From Artocarpus heterophyllus (taxonomy: Eukaryota; Streptophyta; Magnoliopsida; Rosales; Moraceae): a stretch of DNA of 64,000 bases. Shown in pieces: positions 1 through 13,757 of the stretch (within the stretch, counting starts at the first letter, position 1; each line of letters starts with the position of its first letter). The stretch is taken from positions 1,364,001 to 1,428,000 of the forward strand of contig CM046345.1 in the NCBI GenBank assembly GCA_025403435.1, in the 5' to 3' direction. The notes under the pieces were generated by a model that saw only the letters and a program-made list of their open reading frames with translations, was not told where the DNA came from and did no database searches. The position numbers were made by a program, and so were the translations under genes.

Positions 1-497
1 AATTGCAAACAATATATTGCATGGATAAAATGAACAGGTTACAATTGAAAAAAAAAATTAGAAATTGAAATTAAAGAAAACAAATACAACAAAACCTTCA
101 ATGGAAGCAATGCAATATGGAAATTGAACAGAAATGGTTGAGGCACGTGTAGGTCACGCTTTCCTTAAAACAGATTCGTCCCCTCCGGTTGTGCACGAGG
201 ATACGACGGACGTCTGTCTCCCAGGATACAACGACTAGCAACGGAATCTTAAGCACAATGGGATACCGTTTCCGGCGAATTTGAAACAGTGTTTTTCTTC
301 TATCACCAAAAACGACTACAACAAAACTTGGTAGAACTTGAAAAACTAAGGAAAAACTCTATGACTTGGTGAGTGCAAATTCTATGCAATTGTGTGTCTC
401 AAACATGTGGAGGATAGTTCATTATATAGGCTTAAGAGAATATAAGTTACAATCCACATTATAATGAGGCATTAATCAGAATTTATGTGAATAATGA
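1..497. other. Non-coding, possibly old LTR-derived sequence
   Basis: I see no convincing open reading frame here. A GC-richer patch at about 140-290, next to a short A-rich stretch, and the lead into a tandem repeat suggest retroelement regulatory DNA read on the minus strand. No termini can be defined, so this is only an impression. Confidence 0.25.
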
Positions 498-693
498 CAT
501 TGGTTGCAACCTTCCATTTTCCATGATAATGGTGCCCATAATCTCCCATTAAACCATTGGTTGTAACCCTCCATTTTCATGATTATGAAGCTCATAATTA
601 TGATAATGGTGCTCATAATCTCCCATTAAACCATTGGTTATAACCCTTCATTTTTCATGATTATGAAGCTCATAATCACCTATTAATCCATGC
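498..693. repeat. Three-copy tandem repeat
   Basis: Three successive units begin with CATTGGTT at 498, 555 and 632. Each continues through an AACC(C/T)TCCATTTTC stretch and CATGAT(A/T)AT, and the first two end in CATAATCTCCCATTAAAC. The middle unit is about 20 bp longer because it carries an extra ATGATAATGGTGCTCATAAT-like segment. Unit length is therefore 57-77 bp. It lies outside any gene. Confidence 0.75.
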
Positions 694-1191
694 CTTTTGG
701 TGTTACAATATGAGGTTTATGACCTCCATTAATCTCCACCAATGAGCATCAATTTCTCATTCATCCAATTGCTGCCATTTTTCTAACACTTTCCTCCTAC
801 ATAAGGGGACAACCAGACAAAGGAGGCTCCTACAAAATGCCAAAACTAGATAGGACACTTCACTTTTCTCTTGGGTCTTCCACGCTCATTGGTGGAGAAG
901 AAGAATTTTATTTTTTTGCTTGGAATACTAGGAACTTTAAAAACCTCATTAACGTAATTTTTTATTTTTTTGTTTAGAAAAAAAAAGTAATTCAAGAAAA
1001 ATATCTTTATCAATAATGTACTTATGATTTTTTTTGAAAAGAAAAAAAGGAAGAGAAAACATATATCAAATCAAGGTGATACTGATTACTAGTCAATATG
1101 GCGTTATACTGTACAAAAATAAGATTTCAATAAATAGTGGGTTCCACGGGTAACTTTGTAATATGCATATTTTTTTTAGCATTAATGTAGG

Positions 1192-1380
1192 AGAAATTTT
1201 ATAAATATTATCTCTTAAATCTTATTTTTTTATAAATGTTATATATGATAAAGTGCCACATAATTTAGACAAATATTATAAATGATAGTGTTGAATAATA
1301 GTTTTTAAATGTGATATAAATAAACGTATTTTTTAAAAATGTAACATAACATGTATTTTTTTCGTCATATTATGCTAAAG
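1192..1380. repeat. Dispersed repeat, copy 1
   Basis: This block and the one at 7738-7917 share a common order of blocks over about 180 bp. Shared pieces include TTTTTATAAATG-like and AAATGATAGTG-like blocks and GTTTTTAAATGTGA followed by ATA(A/G)ATAAA. The copies are diverged and in the same orientation. I see no coding potential or clear terminal repeats, so it is probably an old non-autonomous element. Confidence 0.5.
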
Positions 1381-1524
1381 TGATTTTTTTTTTGCCACTA
1401 AAAGGATAGAGTATATATAGAACAGTATCAATGTGGCGGTATTGTTATTGTGTGTGTGCGCGCATATATATCTCAAATTAAATTAGCATTATAGTAAAAA
1501 ATTAAACATTATGCAAGGACTGAC

Positions 1525-1559
<35 letters not shown>

Positions 1560-2916
1560 TTTCTTTTTCCATAAAATTCTTCAAGTAATAATCTCTCTTT
1601 TGGTCTCCATCGCCTTCTTAAAGCAGGTTTCCTTGTACAAGATACAAAACGAAAAGTTTAAAACTTTTCCCAAATCATGCCATATTTTAAGCCACACTGG
1701 ACAATGTTTTAGTGGTCTACCACATCATGGCAGCCGCCAACAAGTTGTGTTCGCTAGTGAAAGTTGTTCAAATGGACACTTTTGCAATTACATATTTTTA
1801 TAGATCGATGTTTTAGTTGTCCTTTTCATTGCAAAGACATGTTTTTCAAAACAAATTATAATTAGTTCTCAACAATAAAAATGCATCATACTAGAAAACA
1901 AACGACATGCAAATCTAAAAAAGTATGATGAGATCAATATTCATATGCTTGTGCGCTACCAAGATAATAAACTAATACTCTAACGTTAGAATTCTCCAAA
2001 ACTGCAAGTTTTTTTTTTCTCCATTCCCCATGTCTTAAAAACATGTTTCATTCTACAATATACAAAAACAAGGCATCAAATTTATATCAAAATATGCGAT
2101 ATTTTACGCGACACAAGAGGATGGTTTGAAAATCATTGTTTAAATTGCAGTTTGTGGTTCAAATTAATTTTATTATTATATTTTTTCTTACAAAATTTAA
2201 ATTATTTTAATATTTTCATCTAAAACCATTAATTCGAGTTGAGTTTCTAAACACCATATTAGTGGTATGTCACATCATGGCATCAAATTCTATATGCTAA
2301 CAAAGTTGTTGAAATGATCACTTGTTATGTTTATTTTACAAGGAACATATTTTTTGGGACCAATGGTTGATTAGTTCTTAATATTAGTGTATTTGACAAC
2401 AAAATTAGAACTAAAAATTAAAAAAAAATTATTATAATATATAAAAGTTTTATATTATAATTTATTTTTATATAAAATTTTTATATATTATAATATAAAA
2501 TTTTTATATATTATAATATTTTAATTTTAATTTATAATTTTAACTATGTTAAGAAACATGCTTATAACAGTTAAAATTCTATAATTGAAACGGACCCAAA
2601 AACTAGAAAATACTTGTCATAAGCCCATTACAATTCCTGCAATGAAATCCAGTACTTCCTCAGCATATAAATTAAAACTCTTTTGTACTTTTTTTTTTTC
2701 TCTTCAACCCTCTGGGAAGTAAATTAAACTGGTGTCAGAAAAGTGCACGCTGATGGGAAAAATCAGCATTGAGTGCTGCCTTGGCTCTATCAATTTTGGT
2801 CATATGAAATACATTTCAACAGTTTCAGTTAGGAGTCAAGGACTACATTGGACACCAAGTAAGAACTATTTCTGCCATACGAACTATATTCATCAAAAGA
2901 AGACAACCAAAAGAAA

Positions 2917-2947
<31 letters not shown>

Positions 2948-4721
2948 TTAAAGGGAAAACAGCTTTTTACAGTAGAATATTGATAATATATATTTTTAAT
3001 GATTAAAATTACATCAAAATAAAAATAAAAATAAATATACACGAAATTAGAGCATGATCGGATAAAAGTCTTGGGACTCAAAACAGTGTAAAATAAATTT
3101 TTTTTGACAACGTACCATTTGAATTAAAAAAAGGTTCATACGAAGGGGTAGTTCTGGATTTCTGTAATGGAAATGCACTGCATATGCTAACCTCCACCTT
3201 ACAACCCTTATCCCATTCCAAAAAAGAAGTCAACTAATGCACCCATCGGTTTCTGCCAAACATAACTAGACAATTCAAGGCATCTGTCAGTGTTTTCCTT
3301 CACATTTTCTGATTTGGGTCCTGCCAAGGTAAGCTAACAGTTCACATCTTTGTTTGGTTCGGTTAATCGTTCGTAATTTTAACTGCTATAATATAAAATT
3401 TTTATATATTATAATAAATTAATTTTTAAATATATAGTTTTAATTAATTTCTCACATTTTGTCTGTGTATATAAATAATAATGGTTTATTTTTTGTATTT
3501 AGACATGCTCAACATATAGGAAATAAAAGTTATTCAAAACTTTTTTATTCCAATTTCATATTCTCCAATTGTCTTCTTCTTCTTTTTCTTTTTTTTTTTT
3601 GTTTACTTGATTCCAAATTTTGAAAATACCTCAAATCAATGATTGCAAAATTGGGAGCTGTAAAGAGTTACTTTTTATGCAATTTTTTCCACTTTAAAAA
3701 GAAGAGTTTGGCTTTCTTCTAGGACCCAAAGTGGTTGTAAATTAATTTAATGCATCCAATACACAATGGGTGAAAGCCTGACGAAGCAATGTCACGTGAA
3801 GGTAGAAGGTCTACAGGTCGTGTTTTTTTTTCCAGAGAAAAAGCAATGACGGTGTCTAGGGATACTTTTTTTTTTTTAAAATTCGACTATGGCAAACTAT
3901 ATCATATGATTTACTAACAGTCAGCATGTTGCTCTTGTTCTTAGTAGGAGCAAAACACAAGGCCAATTTCCACATAGTAAAACGTCCATATCCAATGTCC
4001 TATGCTCATTAATCTCTAAGCTAAATGCTCCTATAGGCTCTAATTAACAAGGAAGATTCTCAAGGGAATATTTGTCCCCAAGACCTTGGAACTACCAAAG
4101 CTTTGGGCTACAAAACTGGAGCCAAACAAAAATCCCAATTTTTTTTATTAAACTTGATTTCTCATAGTTTGAATTCCTATAACACTATTGTTTAATTAGG
4201 TTTCTACCTGTTTCTTATCTTTTGTCCCACTCAAAGTCCTGTCAACTCCTAATAGGTTAAAACCACATGCACTTGAAATGGGTGCTTTCAAAAATTTGGA
4301 TGGCATATCTAAAGGGACAAAAAGTCTAATTAGAACCGTTCAATGTTTTTGGGGTTTTGCTAGATAAGGCTGTGAATTAGACAAACAAAAAGGATGGGGT
4401 CATGGTATAGTGAAAGGTACCTTTATTGTCTTAAATGGTGGTGTTGGTCCAAACAACGTTTATGGGTGGTGTTTACCAAGGCACAAATTGTATTATTTTA
4501 GTGCTTTGCTTCTTCCAAAATAATTAATTGATTAATTAATTAAGAATAATTTAGACTTTTGTCCTGGCAGTATTGTTACTGGAGCAGATGATACTAATTA
4601 CTAAACTAGAACTTGTGTACTTATTGATTGTCTACATTATCTATATAGTGACACAGCCTAAAAATATTTTCGTGACACAATATGAGATCTTTTTTCATTG
4701 GATAAGAACATATTATATACG

Positions 4722-5057
4722 TAAAATTATTGACTTAGAACATGGTTGTAATTTTTCTTATTTAAAATGGGGTAGAATTAGTTTTTTTAAAAAAATAAGA
4801 GATAAAAATCACAATTCTATAATCTGAGTAAGACGAACGTAGGACTAAGAGTAATATATTTATAATTTTTCATAGTTAAATTATTGACTTAGGACATAGT
4901 TATAATTTTCATATATAAAATAAAATGGGGCAGAATTGGATTTTTAAACAAGAATTAGAGATAAAAATAAAAATTCTATAATATGAGTAAGAGCATGTTC
5001 TACATCTGCCATATTATATACACACACATGCATAGGACTAAGAGTAATATATTTCAA
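4722..5057. repeat. Diverged tandem duplication
   Basis: Unit 1 (4722-4862) and unit 2 (4874-5057) both run AATTATTGACTTAG(A/G)ACAT, then AAAATGGGG(T/C)AGAATT, then AGAGATAAAAAT, ATTCTATAAT, TGAGTAAGA and GGACTAAGAGTAATATATTT in the same order. Unit 2 has a roughly 35-bp insertion containing a short CA-rich run. Non-coding. Confidence 0.75.
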
Positions 5058-5925
5058 TTAATCCCCTAGATTTCAGAACCAAAACTAAGTAGAAGAATAT
5101 TTTGTTTTGTTGGATGGCCTAGTTAAGAGAAAACCATGAGGAACCCTCCAAGAAATAGGGATTGGTTTTCATGAAAGTTTGGTATGTGTTTCTTACCGTG
5201 TAGGGATTGTCTTTAATCTCCTAAGATAAAGTTAATGGTGCATCTAAAATAGAATTTTGACAGGAATGTGACTTTGTGAAGGTGACAAGCACTAGGAAAG
5301 TCCATAGAAGGGCACCAATGAGATCATCTGGGGCTAGCATATATGTATATATATATCTCTTGGAATTGTCGAAAAAATGTGGCAATCCTAATCTTTAACT
5401 CAAATTTCAAGGTGATTTTGCCATAGATTAATGTCCGCAGTTGAGAATATATTGTTAGTAACAGAGCTAGAATTTTTTTTTTTTCAAAAGGCATGAATTA
5501 ATTTACAATTTTATAATATCTTCAAATAATAACAATAAAATCTTGGTCCCTCTCTTTTTCTTTTCCTTTTCTTTTTTTTTTCTTTTTTTTTTCATGTGTA
5601 GTTGTATGTTTTGTTTTCTTCTTTCAAATGAATCCAGCTCAAAATGAATAGTAAGGGTTATTTTAAATGAATAATAAGATTTAAATGAATGAAATGTTAA
5701 ATGAATCAAGCTTGTAATCAAGTTCACTTCAATTTTTAAGGTGAGTATACATATATTTTTACACATAGTTCCCAAATTATAGCCTCAACTTAAAGTTGGC
5801 CTCTAACATTTATTTTTACATAGTATACTATCCCGGTTCCGTCCCAAAAAGAACAGCAACAAGACACGTGCCAATCAGGTGACGTTAAATTTTAAATTTC
5901 TTGACTTAATTCATGTCTTCTGAAA

Positions 5926-5928
<3 letters not shown>

Positions 5929-5968
<40 letters not shown>
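5929..5968. repeat. (AT)n microsatellite
   Basis: About 19 consecutive AT dinucleotides, the longest simple repeat in the left half of the window. Confidence 0.9.
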
Positions 5969-5970
<2 letters not shown>

Positions 5971-6144
5971 AGCACTATCAAAAAGAATTTAAATTCACCA
6001 TCACGTTACTCGTTTCATCCATTTTTAAATGGAACTTTTACGGAGGGACTAATTGAGGAATTTGTGCAATGATTAAAGGAGCATACAATGTAAAAGAAAA
6101 GTTAGAAGACCAAATTTATATTAAGGTTACTAATAATTATTATT

Positions 6145-6232
6145 TTTTTAATTGCCACTCAAATAATAGATTTAAATAACTTAAATAATAATAATAATTT
6201 TTTTAATTGCCACTCAAATAATAGATTTACAT
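6145..6232. repeat. Short direct repeat pair
   Basis: The string AATTGCCACTCAAATAATAG, followed by ATTTA, occurs twice about 55 bp apart (near 6150 and 6205) with a T-rich run before each copy. It is a local duplication in non-coding DNA. Confidence 0.7.
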
Positions 6233-6550
6233 AGTAGTTTTATTGGTTTTAGCTTTGCTTGAGATTTTTCTTTTTGAAGGGTTTATTTGAGATTTTATTA
6301 GTTTAAATATATGAGTATATTTGAGGGATATTCAAAATATTTAAAAATTATCTGGGGATAATGGATACTTTTATAAAAGTTTATACCAAAATTGCCATTA
6401 AAAAAATTTAAAGGGAGAAACTATAAGAAAAAAAATTATTATTTTGAAGTAAAAGTTTAAAAGAGCTACCTTGAGATGCTCTCACAAAAAAAAAATAGAG
6501 AAAATGAAAGAAATAACAAGTTTTTAAAACATTTTAAAGCAAATAGCAAG

Positions 6551-6628
6551 TTTTGAAAATATTTATAGTAAATAATATATTAATTTATTTACATATAATT
6601 TGGTTATTTACTATAAATATTTTAAAAT
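6551..6628. repeat. Near-perfect inverted repeat (snap-back hairpin)
   Basis: The left arm (6551-6575) and right arm (6604-6628) are reverse complements over about 25 bp with one mismatch. The shared core is AAATATTTATAGTAAATAA and its complement. The loop is 28 bp. Weaker complementarity extends outward on both sides, as in a decayed foldback or MITE-type element. Confidence 0.7.
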
Positions 6629-7737
6629 ATGTCATCTATTACAATTTTTCAAAAAGTAAAATAGGTGTCATATGATTTTTTATTATTATTATTGTATTCT
6701 ATTATATTTTTCCCTTCCTCTAATTTATTTCATTTCTTTTAGCTAAAAAGATTAACATACCTTTAAACAACGTATATTTATTTAATTGTAACCCAAAATA
6801 TTTGAGGTATATTATGTCTTTACATTGTTTAAATATGTATATTTCAAACTTTATCCCTGAAAAACAATATTATAGAAGGGATATTTCTCAAAATCACCCC
6901 TTCGAAAAAAGATTTAAGAGAGCCCATTGGGCCAGGAGCAATGCCCCGGGCCTAAGATTGGCTATACCATTATGGAAGATATTTTGATCCTAAATGGTAC
7001 CTCTACTCTTATGTTAGGACAATATCACATGATACATTATTTCCTTGCCTTGTTTTTTTCAATTATGGGATTTTATGAAGAAAAACACTAATAGCACTCT
7101 CTTTTTCACTTTTTTCTATATTTTTTGTATTTATCATGTGACATGTAAAATCTATTATCTAATTTTTTATTTAAGTAATTATTTGTCATATAAGTGGATT
7201 TTATATGTTAGATTTTAAATTTAAATAGTGTAAAAGAGACAAAGAAAAAAAATGCTGCTAATATTTCTTTTTTTTTTTTGGTAAATAATTTTCCTCTTTT
7301 ATCAATGCCTTTTCTTAGTGGATTATTTCTTGTCCTAACGCAAGTTCTGAGCTGGCTTTTGTACTTTTTTTTTGTTTTTTCTTTTAGCATAAAGCTGGCT
7401 TGTAACTTGAAATACCTATAATTGGTATGTGAGAAAAATGATGTGTTCGCTTTAAAACTTGTCAGGCTCTGCCATTAGTCATCAGTCGAATAGAAGGTCT
7501 AGCTATCCGTTATCACTGTTTATAGTTAAAAATGCTACTGATTTTTATTTATAAAGTGGCAAAAGAGGAAGATTTAAAAAAAATAAAAAATAAAAAAAGC
7601 CCTTCAATGGAGAATAAATGGATAAGTTGTGGTTCCAAGATGAAACTTGTATTATTGCTCCAAACAAGTTTTACAAACTTCAATAGGCCTAGACAGCCCA
7701 GAAGCAAAGAGCAAGAGAATAATATATACATATGTAT

Positions 7738-7917
7738 GGGGAATTTTTATAAATCCATTTTTGAGACTTATTTTTTTTAATAAATGCTATACATATTTAT
7801 TTCTAGCCAAACCTAACATATAATATAAATAATAGTGCAGCATAATTGTTTTTAAATGTGACATAGATAAATACGACTTTCAAAAGTGTAATATAATATG
7901 TAATTTTCTCTACATAT
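7738..7917. repeat. Dispersed repeat, copy 2
   Basis: Second copy of the roughly 180-bp repeat at 1192-1380, in the same orientation. It shares the GTTTTTAAATGTGA core and the downstream GTAATAT(A/C)A-ATGTA-TTTT blocks. The copies are too diverged to define ends by eye. Confidence 0.5.
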
Positions 7918-9147
7918 ATTTAGACTGTTGACAGCCTCGGTTATTACATATTACAGTGTTTTTAGTTTCAACTCTCAATTTCAATTCATTTTCTAGATGG
8001 CTTAATTGTTCTAATAAAAATACACACATATTTATAAGAGTGGAGTTGAAATATAACAATTTTTTTAAAAAATATTTTTGGAATATTAAATTACTCATAA
8101 ATAATTGCAATGATATTCATGTTTTATATTAAAAAGTTATATAATAATTTTTTTAACAATGTTAGTTCTTGTTATTTATAAATATAAATTTTGATTTCTT
8201 GATATATATTTAAGTGATGAAACCAAATTGACAACATTTCAAGATATAATTATAGGTTATGCCACAATTTTAAAAAATATATTTATTTATATCACACTCA
8301 AAAAAGTTATATTTCCTACCATTTTATTATATATATAAATTGTAAAACATTAAAATATAACATATACGACATTTAAAAAAAAAAAGTTTCAAAAACAAAG
8401 TTTATGACAATTTAACGTGACAAAACCACTTGTTTCGATTAACAAGCCCAATTCTGTCAAAGAAAATCCATTTTTTAATTGGATTGGTGCACCTTAGGTA
8501 TAGCAAAGTAATGCTTTGGACTTTCTGTAATTGTCAAAAAATAATTATTACCCTTCTAAAAAAGTCAGTGCCGGGTAAAGTCAATCAATTAAAGGAAGCA
8601 TTGTAACCAACACTTGACTGGTTTAATTAGTAAGAAATTATTTTGTTTAAGCAAGCGACTCGAGTTTGAGTCCTTGTAAACACAGCTGTCAGTGTTGGAA
8701 GACTTTTATCGCCTTTGGGTCTCTCCATAAGTCTGCTCTGAATTAATTGAATAAACCCTATAAAAGTTGAGAGGCCTTTTATATAAAAAATTTATGTTTC
8801 TCGTGGTGAGTTCTAGATACCAAGGGTGTGGATCACCAACGTCAAAAAAAAGGAAAAGAAAAAGGAAGGATTGTAATCTTTTGATCTCAACTTAATGAAT
8901 ATATGCATACACACATTGATATATATATATATATATATATTATATCTTATTATAAACACATGATAGGATTCATGAAATAATTTCATCATGTGTGTCAGCA
9001 ATCTCGGGACTTGAAAGATTACGAAGTTTCTGTTTCGTAACGTGCTTTTACGGAACTTAATTTTATTCATGATGGTTAATTATCATTTTCCTATTTACCC
9101 ATGTATCCTTTGCTTTTGCGTCAATTAAGGCGGTTGGAAACCTCTAC

Positions 9148-9508
9148 TGTTGTAAAAACTAAGAAATACAAAAGGCAAACTAAGCGAATTTAGAGAAAAA
9201 AAGTAGAGAGAGAAATTACATTGATAGAGAGAGAAATTATATTGATCTTTTAATTTCAATTATATCAAAAAATAGAAAAAAAGATATTTACATAGAAATT
9301 CTTAGTGCTATAGTACCTTTTATAGTAGTTGTAATTGCTACAATTTATAGACTACTACAATTACCATAACAGGTATTACTACAGTTACTCTGTCAATTTT
9401 TTACTTTACTTTTTACGTTTATGTCGGTGTTTACGTTCACAATAGATATACAAATCTAATCTGAGATATCGATTTTTGGTGGACAGACAAAATTAATTTT
9501 TTAAAACA
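9148..9508 (-). repeat. 3' LTR of the minus-strand copia relic
   Basis: 361 bp. It shares with 13758-14084 the blocks TGTT(A/G)TAAAAACTAAGAA, CTATAGTA-type strings, ACGTTTAC, AGATATA and TGGACAG, in the same order. The two LTRs differ in length and at many bases, pointing to an old insertion. Confidence 0.8.
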
Positions 9509-10264
9509 TTCCCCTTGGATGTCCACCATTTATGATGTCTCATTAAAAACCTTAATTAGGAAAAACCTAATAGGATAAAAACCATAGCGAAAGGAAAAAG
9601 AGCACATCATTCTTATATGTATGCTCCATGTTACCTCGTTAAAACCTTACTAAGAAAATTCTATGGGGCAAAACCATAGCAAGGGAAAGAGAGTACAGTT
9701 GGTGTAAACTTCTCCTCAAGTTGACATTAGTCATTCTTTACAAATCTCTCAAATAACACATTCTGATAGTGTGTACATGTCATTTGAAAATTGATGTAGG
9801 TAGCGCCTTTGTGAAAAGATTTGCAATGTTGTTACTTGAACTTTAACAGCAATGTCTTTATTCTTTTCAGGCTCTTGAGCAAATGAAAAGAATTTTGGGG
9901 GTATGTGTTTTGTTCAGTCACTTTTAATGTATCCTTTCTTTATCTGAGTGACACATGCATTATTGTCTTCAAACAATACTGTTGGATCCTTATTGAGTGC
10001 TAATCCACAAGTTGCTTGGATATGTTGAGTCATAGACCTCAACCATACACATTCTCAACTTACTTCGCAGAGCACAATAACTTCAGCATGATTTGATGAA
10101 ATGGCAACCATTGTTTGCTTTATGTAGATCTGATAGATAACCTGCATCTGCATATCCAATTAGTTCTTGTTTCGGCTCTTTAGGATAAAATAAACCCAAG
10201 TCAATTGTTCCTCAAAGATTAATTCCATTCGAATGTCTGAGTATAGGAGCTTAGCTAAATCTTG

Positions 10265-13201
10265 CTAATAAGTTAACAATAAAAGCAATATTTGGTCTTG
10301 TACAATTAGCAAAACTAAAATTTCACTTTGGTATGGTACTTCAAAACTAATAACCTTTTCATTATTTTCACAAGGATAGAATAGATCCGTTTCCATAGTG
10401 AGTGATTTGTTTACCATTGGAGTACTTGAAGGATTCGCTTTGCTTACATTAAAGCATTTTAATACCTTGTCAATATAATTTGATTGATGCAAAAATATTT
10501 CACTTTATAAATGCTCAATCTGTAAACCAAGACAATAATTGGTTTTCCCAAGGTTTTTCATTTCAAATTCCTAAGTATGTCAATATCTCAAGAATTTCTT
10601 TATGAGTCCCAATATGTTTAAATCATTAATATAGACAATGATCATCACATATCAGATGTTGTTTTCTTAATAAAAACACATGGGCATATAGGCTTATTTT
10701 TATATCATTTCTTTAACAAATATTCACTTAAACAATTGTACCACATGTGTCCAAATTGCTTCAACCCATATAACAATCTCTGTAACTTGATCAAATACAT
10801 TTTCTTATGTTTTGAACTTGATGCTTTAGGCATCTTAAATCCTTTAAGGATTTTAATATGAATATCACTATCAATCAATCAGTACAAGTAAGTTATAACA
10901 ACATCCATAAGACACATTTCTAAATTTTTAGAAACTTCTAGGCTGATTAGATATCTAAACATAATTGTATCCATTACTGGAGAATACATTTCTTTATAAT
11001 CGATTCCTGATCTTTGCAAAAAACCATATGCAACAAGTTGAGTTTTGTACCTCACAATCTTGTTTTTCTCATTATACTTCAGCACAAACACCCATTTATA
11101 TCCTATAGGTATCACAACTTCAGGTGTGAGAATAAAAAGTGCAAAAATTTTAAACTTATGAAGTGAATATGATTCAGCCCAAATAGCATCTTCCCATTTA
11201 GCCCAATTGTATCCATATTTACACTTAATAATGGATATTGGTTTAAGATCGTCACTTCAATGACACATGCCACTAATAGAAAATATTTCATCAACACCAT
11301 CCATTTTATTCTGACACCACAATCCTCCTATGTTTACATAATCAATAAAAATATCATAAATTTCTAAACCTACTGGCTTTTGGGCAATACCAAGAGTCTC
11401 TTGATTTGTCTCATTTTGTGTTTCTTCTAAAACACATTCTTTCATATTGGGGTCATCATGCTTTTCAGCTCATTTTCTTTTTTGAGGATTTTTATCTTTA
11501 GAACTGATTGGCCTACCACAATTTTGGTGTGCCGTAGACTTACGAGCAACTATATTTTCAATTTGTCCTTTTGGGACTTTAATTTGAGCAGGAACATTAG
11601 TAGTTAGTATATATATAGTCAATCTTTTTGTATCTATGAATGCATCTAGTATTTGTTTTGCTATAGTTTGTAAGTACATAATCTTTTGCACTTCTAGCTC
11701 ACACTATTTTGTGTAGGATTAAGATGCAATAAAGATGGTTCACAGATGTAATCTCCTATTCCAGCTGTTTCTTATCTCCTTCTAATGTTGGGAAAATTGC
11801 CTCATTAAAATGACAGTCAACAAAATGTGCAATTAAAACAACACCAGTTTTAGGCTTAAGATATTTGATTATAGAAGGGGATTCATATTCGACATATATT
11901 CCTAGTCTGCTCTGCAGATCCATCTTTGTACATTGTGATGGAGAAATTAATACCCATACCGAACAACAAAAAACCGTTAAATGGGAAATATTTAGTTCTT
12001 GACCAAATGCTAATTGTATTAGGAAGTATTTATGATCAGCACTTGGTTTGATGCGAATTAATGCAACAACATGTAAAATTGCATGGTCACATACAAAAAT
12101 AGGAAGTTTTGTTCTAATTATTAATGGTCTAGCAATGAGTTGAAGATGCTTAATCAATGATTCACCCAAACTATTTTGTGTATGTACATGAGCAATAGGA
12201 TGCTCGACAATTATCCCAACTCACATACAATAATCATCAAAAGCTTGGGATGCACATTCACTAGCCTCATTGAGTCTAACTTTCTTATTCGTATAATCAG
12301 GAAATCGTGCTCTTAACCTAATTATTTGGGCAAGGAATCTCGCAAATGTCATATTACAAGTTGATAATAAGCAAACGTGTGACCATCTACTAGAGACATC
12401 TATCAATATCATAAAATACCTAAATGATTTATACGGTGAGCGAATAGGCCCACATATATCACCTTGAATACGTTCAAGAAACATAGGTGATTCACTATTA
12501 ATTGCCCACATATAACACCTTGAATACATTCAAGAAACATAGGTGATTCACTATTAATTTTAACTAGTGATGGTTTCAAAATCATCTTTCTAAAAGAACA
12601 ACCTACATATGAAGTTTTCTTTGCTTGAAAGAACTTTTGGCCCTCTAATGGATGTCCATTTGAGTTTTCAATAATTCTTCGCATCATTGATGAACCAAGA
12701 TGACCCAAATGGTCATGCCATAAGTTTAATATTTGAGGATCTTCCTTAACTACCATATGTGATTCAATCACATTTAAATATGTGTAATGCAGTCCCGTGG
12801 AAAGTTTTGGTAGTTTTTCTTATATGTACTTCTTTCCAAAAAATCTCAGTAGTAACGTACATATGCTTCTTATTCTCTTCAATCTCAGACTGAGTATCAT
12901 ATCTACGAAGGTATATGTCACTAAAACTCAATAAATTCTTTTTGGATTTTGGCGAAAACAAAGCATCGTTTATGAAAAACTTTATTCCATTTGGCAATAT
13001 GAAGCTAGCTTTACCAGTTCCTTCAATCAAATCTACAGGACTTGATATTGTATTTACAATAGCCTTTATTGGTTTTAAATCTGAGACGTATGTTCTACTT
13101 TTAAAGATAGTGTGTGTCGTACCACTATTTAGTATACAAATATCTCCAGCATTAATATTGAAATTTGCTCCTTCATTAGTGCAATTCATGTCAAGCTTCA
13201 C
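10265..13201 (-). pseudogene. copia pol remnant (PR-INT-RT), multiply broken
   Basis: The reading is split over many frames. In minus-strand order it shows: a protease-like ILNSGTTHTIFK with the active-site Asp replaced by Asn (12764-13201); a GAG-pre-integrase region with HDHLGHLG (12409-12771); integrase core pieces (11756-12529); an RT start with GYKWVF and SGIDYKEMYSPV (10879-11115); and the RT C-terminal SNYIDKVLKCF...STPM region (10265-10492). RNase H and tail fragments continue to about 9750. Several in-frame stops and frameshifts, and the lost protease aspartate, show it is non-functional. It is family-level homologous to Ty1/copia Pol; the lineage is not determined. Confidence 0.85.
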
Positions 13202-13757
13202 GTAAAATAAACAATTTTAATAAGAATAAAGTTTTAAACGCATCATGTAAGGAACATTTTATTCAATGAAATAGCATACAAATACATCCAAAAATTACAA
13301 GCAAAATATGACAAACAAAACATAGTTTTACATTTACTAATTAGTTATCACCAAGATACTTGTCAACAAAATCATCAGTAAAATCTGAAGCATCAAGGTT
13401 TATTAAATCATCTATAAGATCTAAATGTTCAACAAAATTTACTTCATTTTCTTTCCCTATTAGGGATATAATAGACACGCCAATCTACTAGGTAACCTTT
13501 TAAAGGATGTATATGTAAAATATGTATAATGGGTACGCCAATCTACTAGATAAACCTTTCGAATAGTGTATATGTAGAATATGCTTGAGAAATAATTTTT
13601 GTAATCACACCATACTTATAATTAGGCGACAGAGCCTTCACCTTATAGAAATGATATTATACACATATAGAAAAAAGTGAAAGAAATGATATACATTTGC
13701 CTTTGCTTACTAGGGGTAGAGGCCTAAGTTAGAACTAGAGCATTCATGCTGATAACG

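Larger units (their letters stand above)
694..9147. other. Intergenic AT-rich DNA
   Basis: No gene is recognisable on either strand. Reading frames are short, AT-rich and without family resemblance; several run through (AT)n or poly-A/T tracts. The stretch holds (AT)n runs near 1528-1554, 2921-2950, 5929-5968 and 8921-8943, AT-rich tandem patches near 2470-2540 (again in part near 3390-3420), and the dispersed and tandem repeats listed separately. Confidence 0.7.

Noticed and set aside
5503..5775. Lysine-rich 90-codon minus-strand frame
   Set aside because: Driven by a T/C-rich simple tract; low complexity.
6880..6990. GC-rich GCCCATTGGGCC palindrome patch, considered as a TCP-type promoter site or tRNA
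   Set aside because: No adjacent gene and no cloverleaf could be drawn; more likely a transposon fragment.
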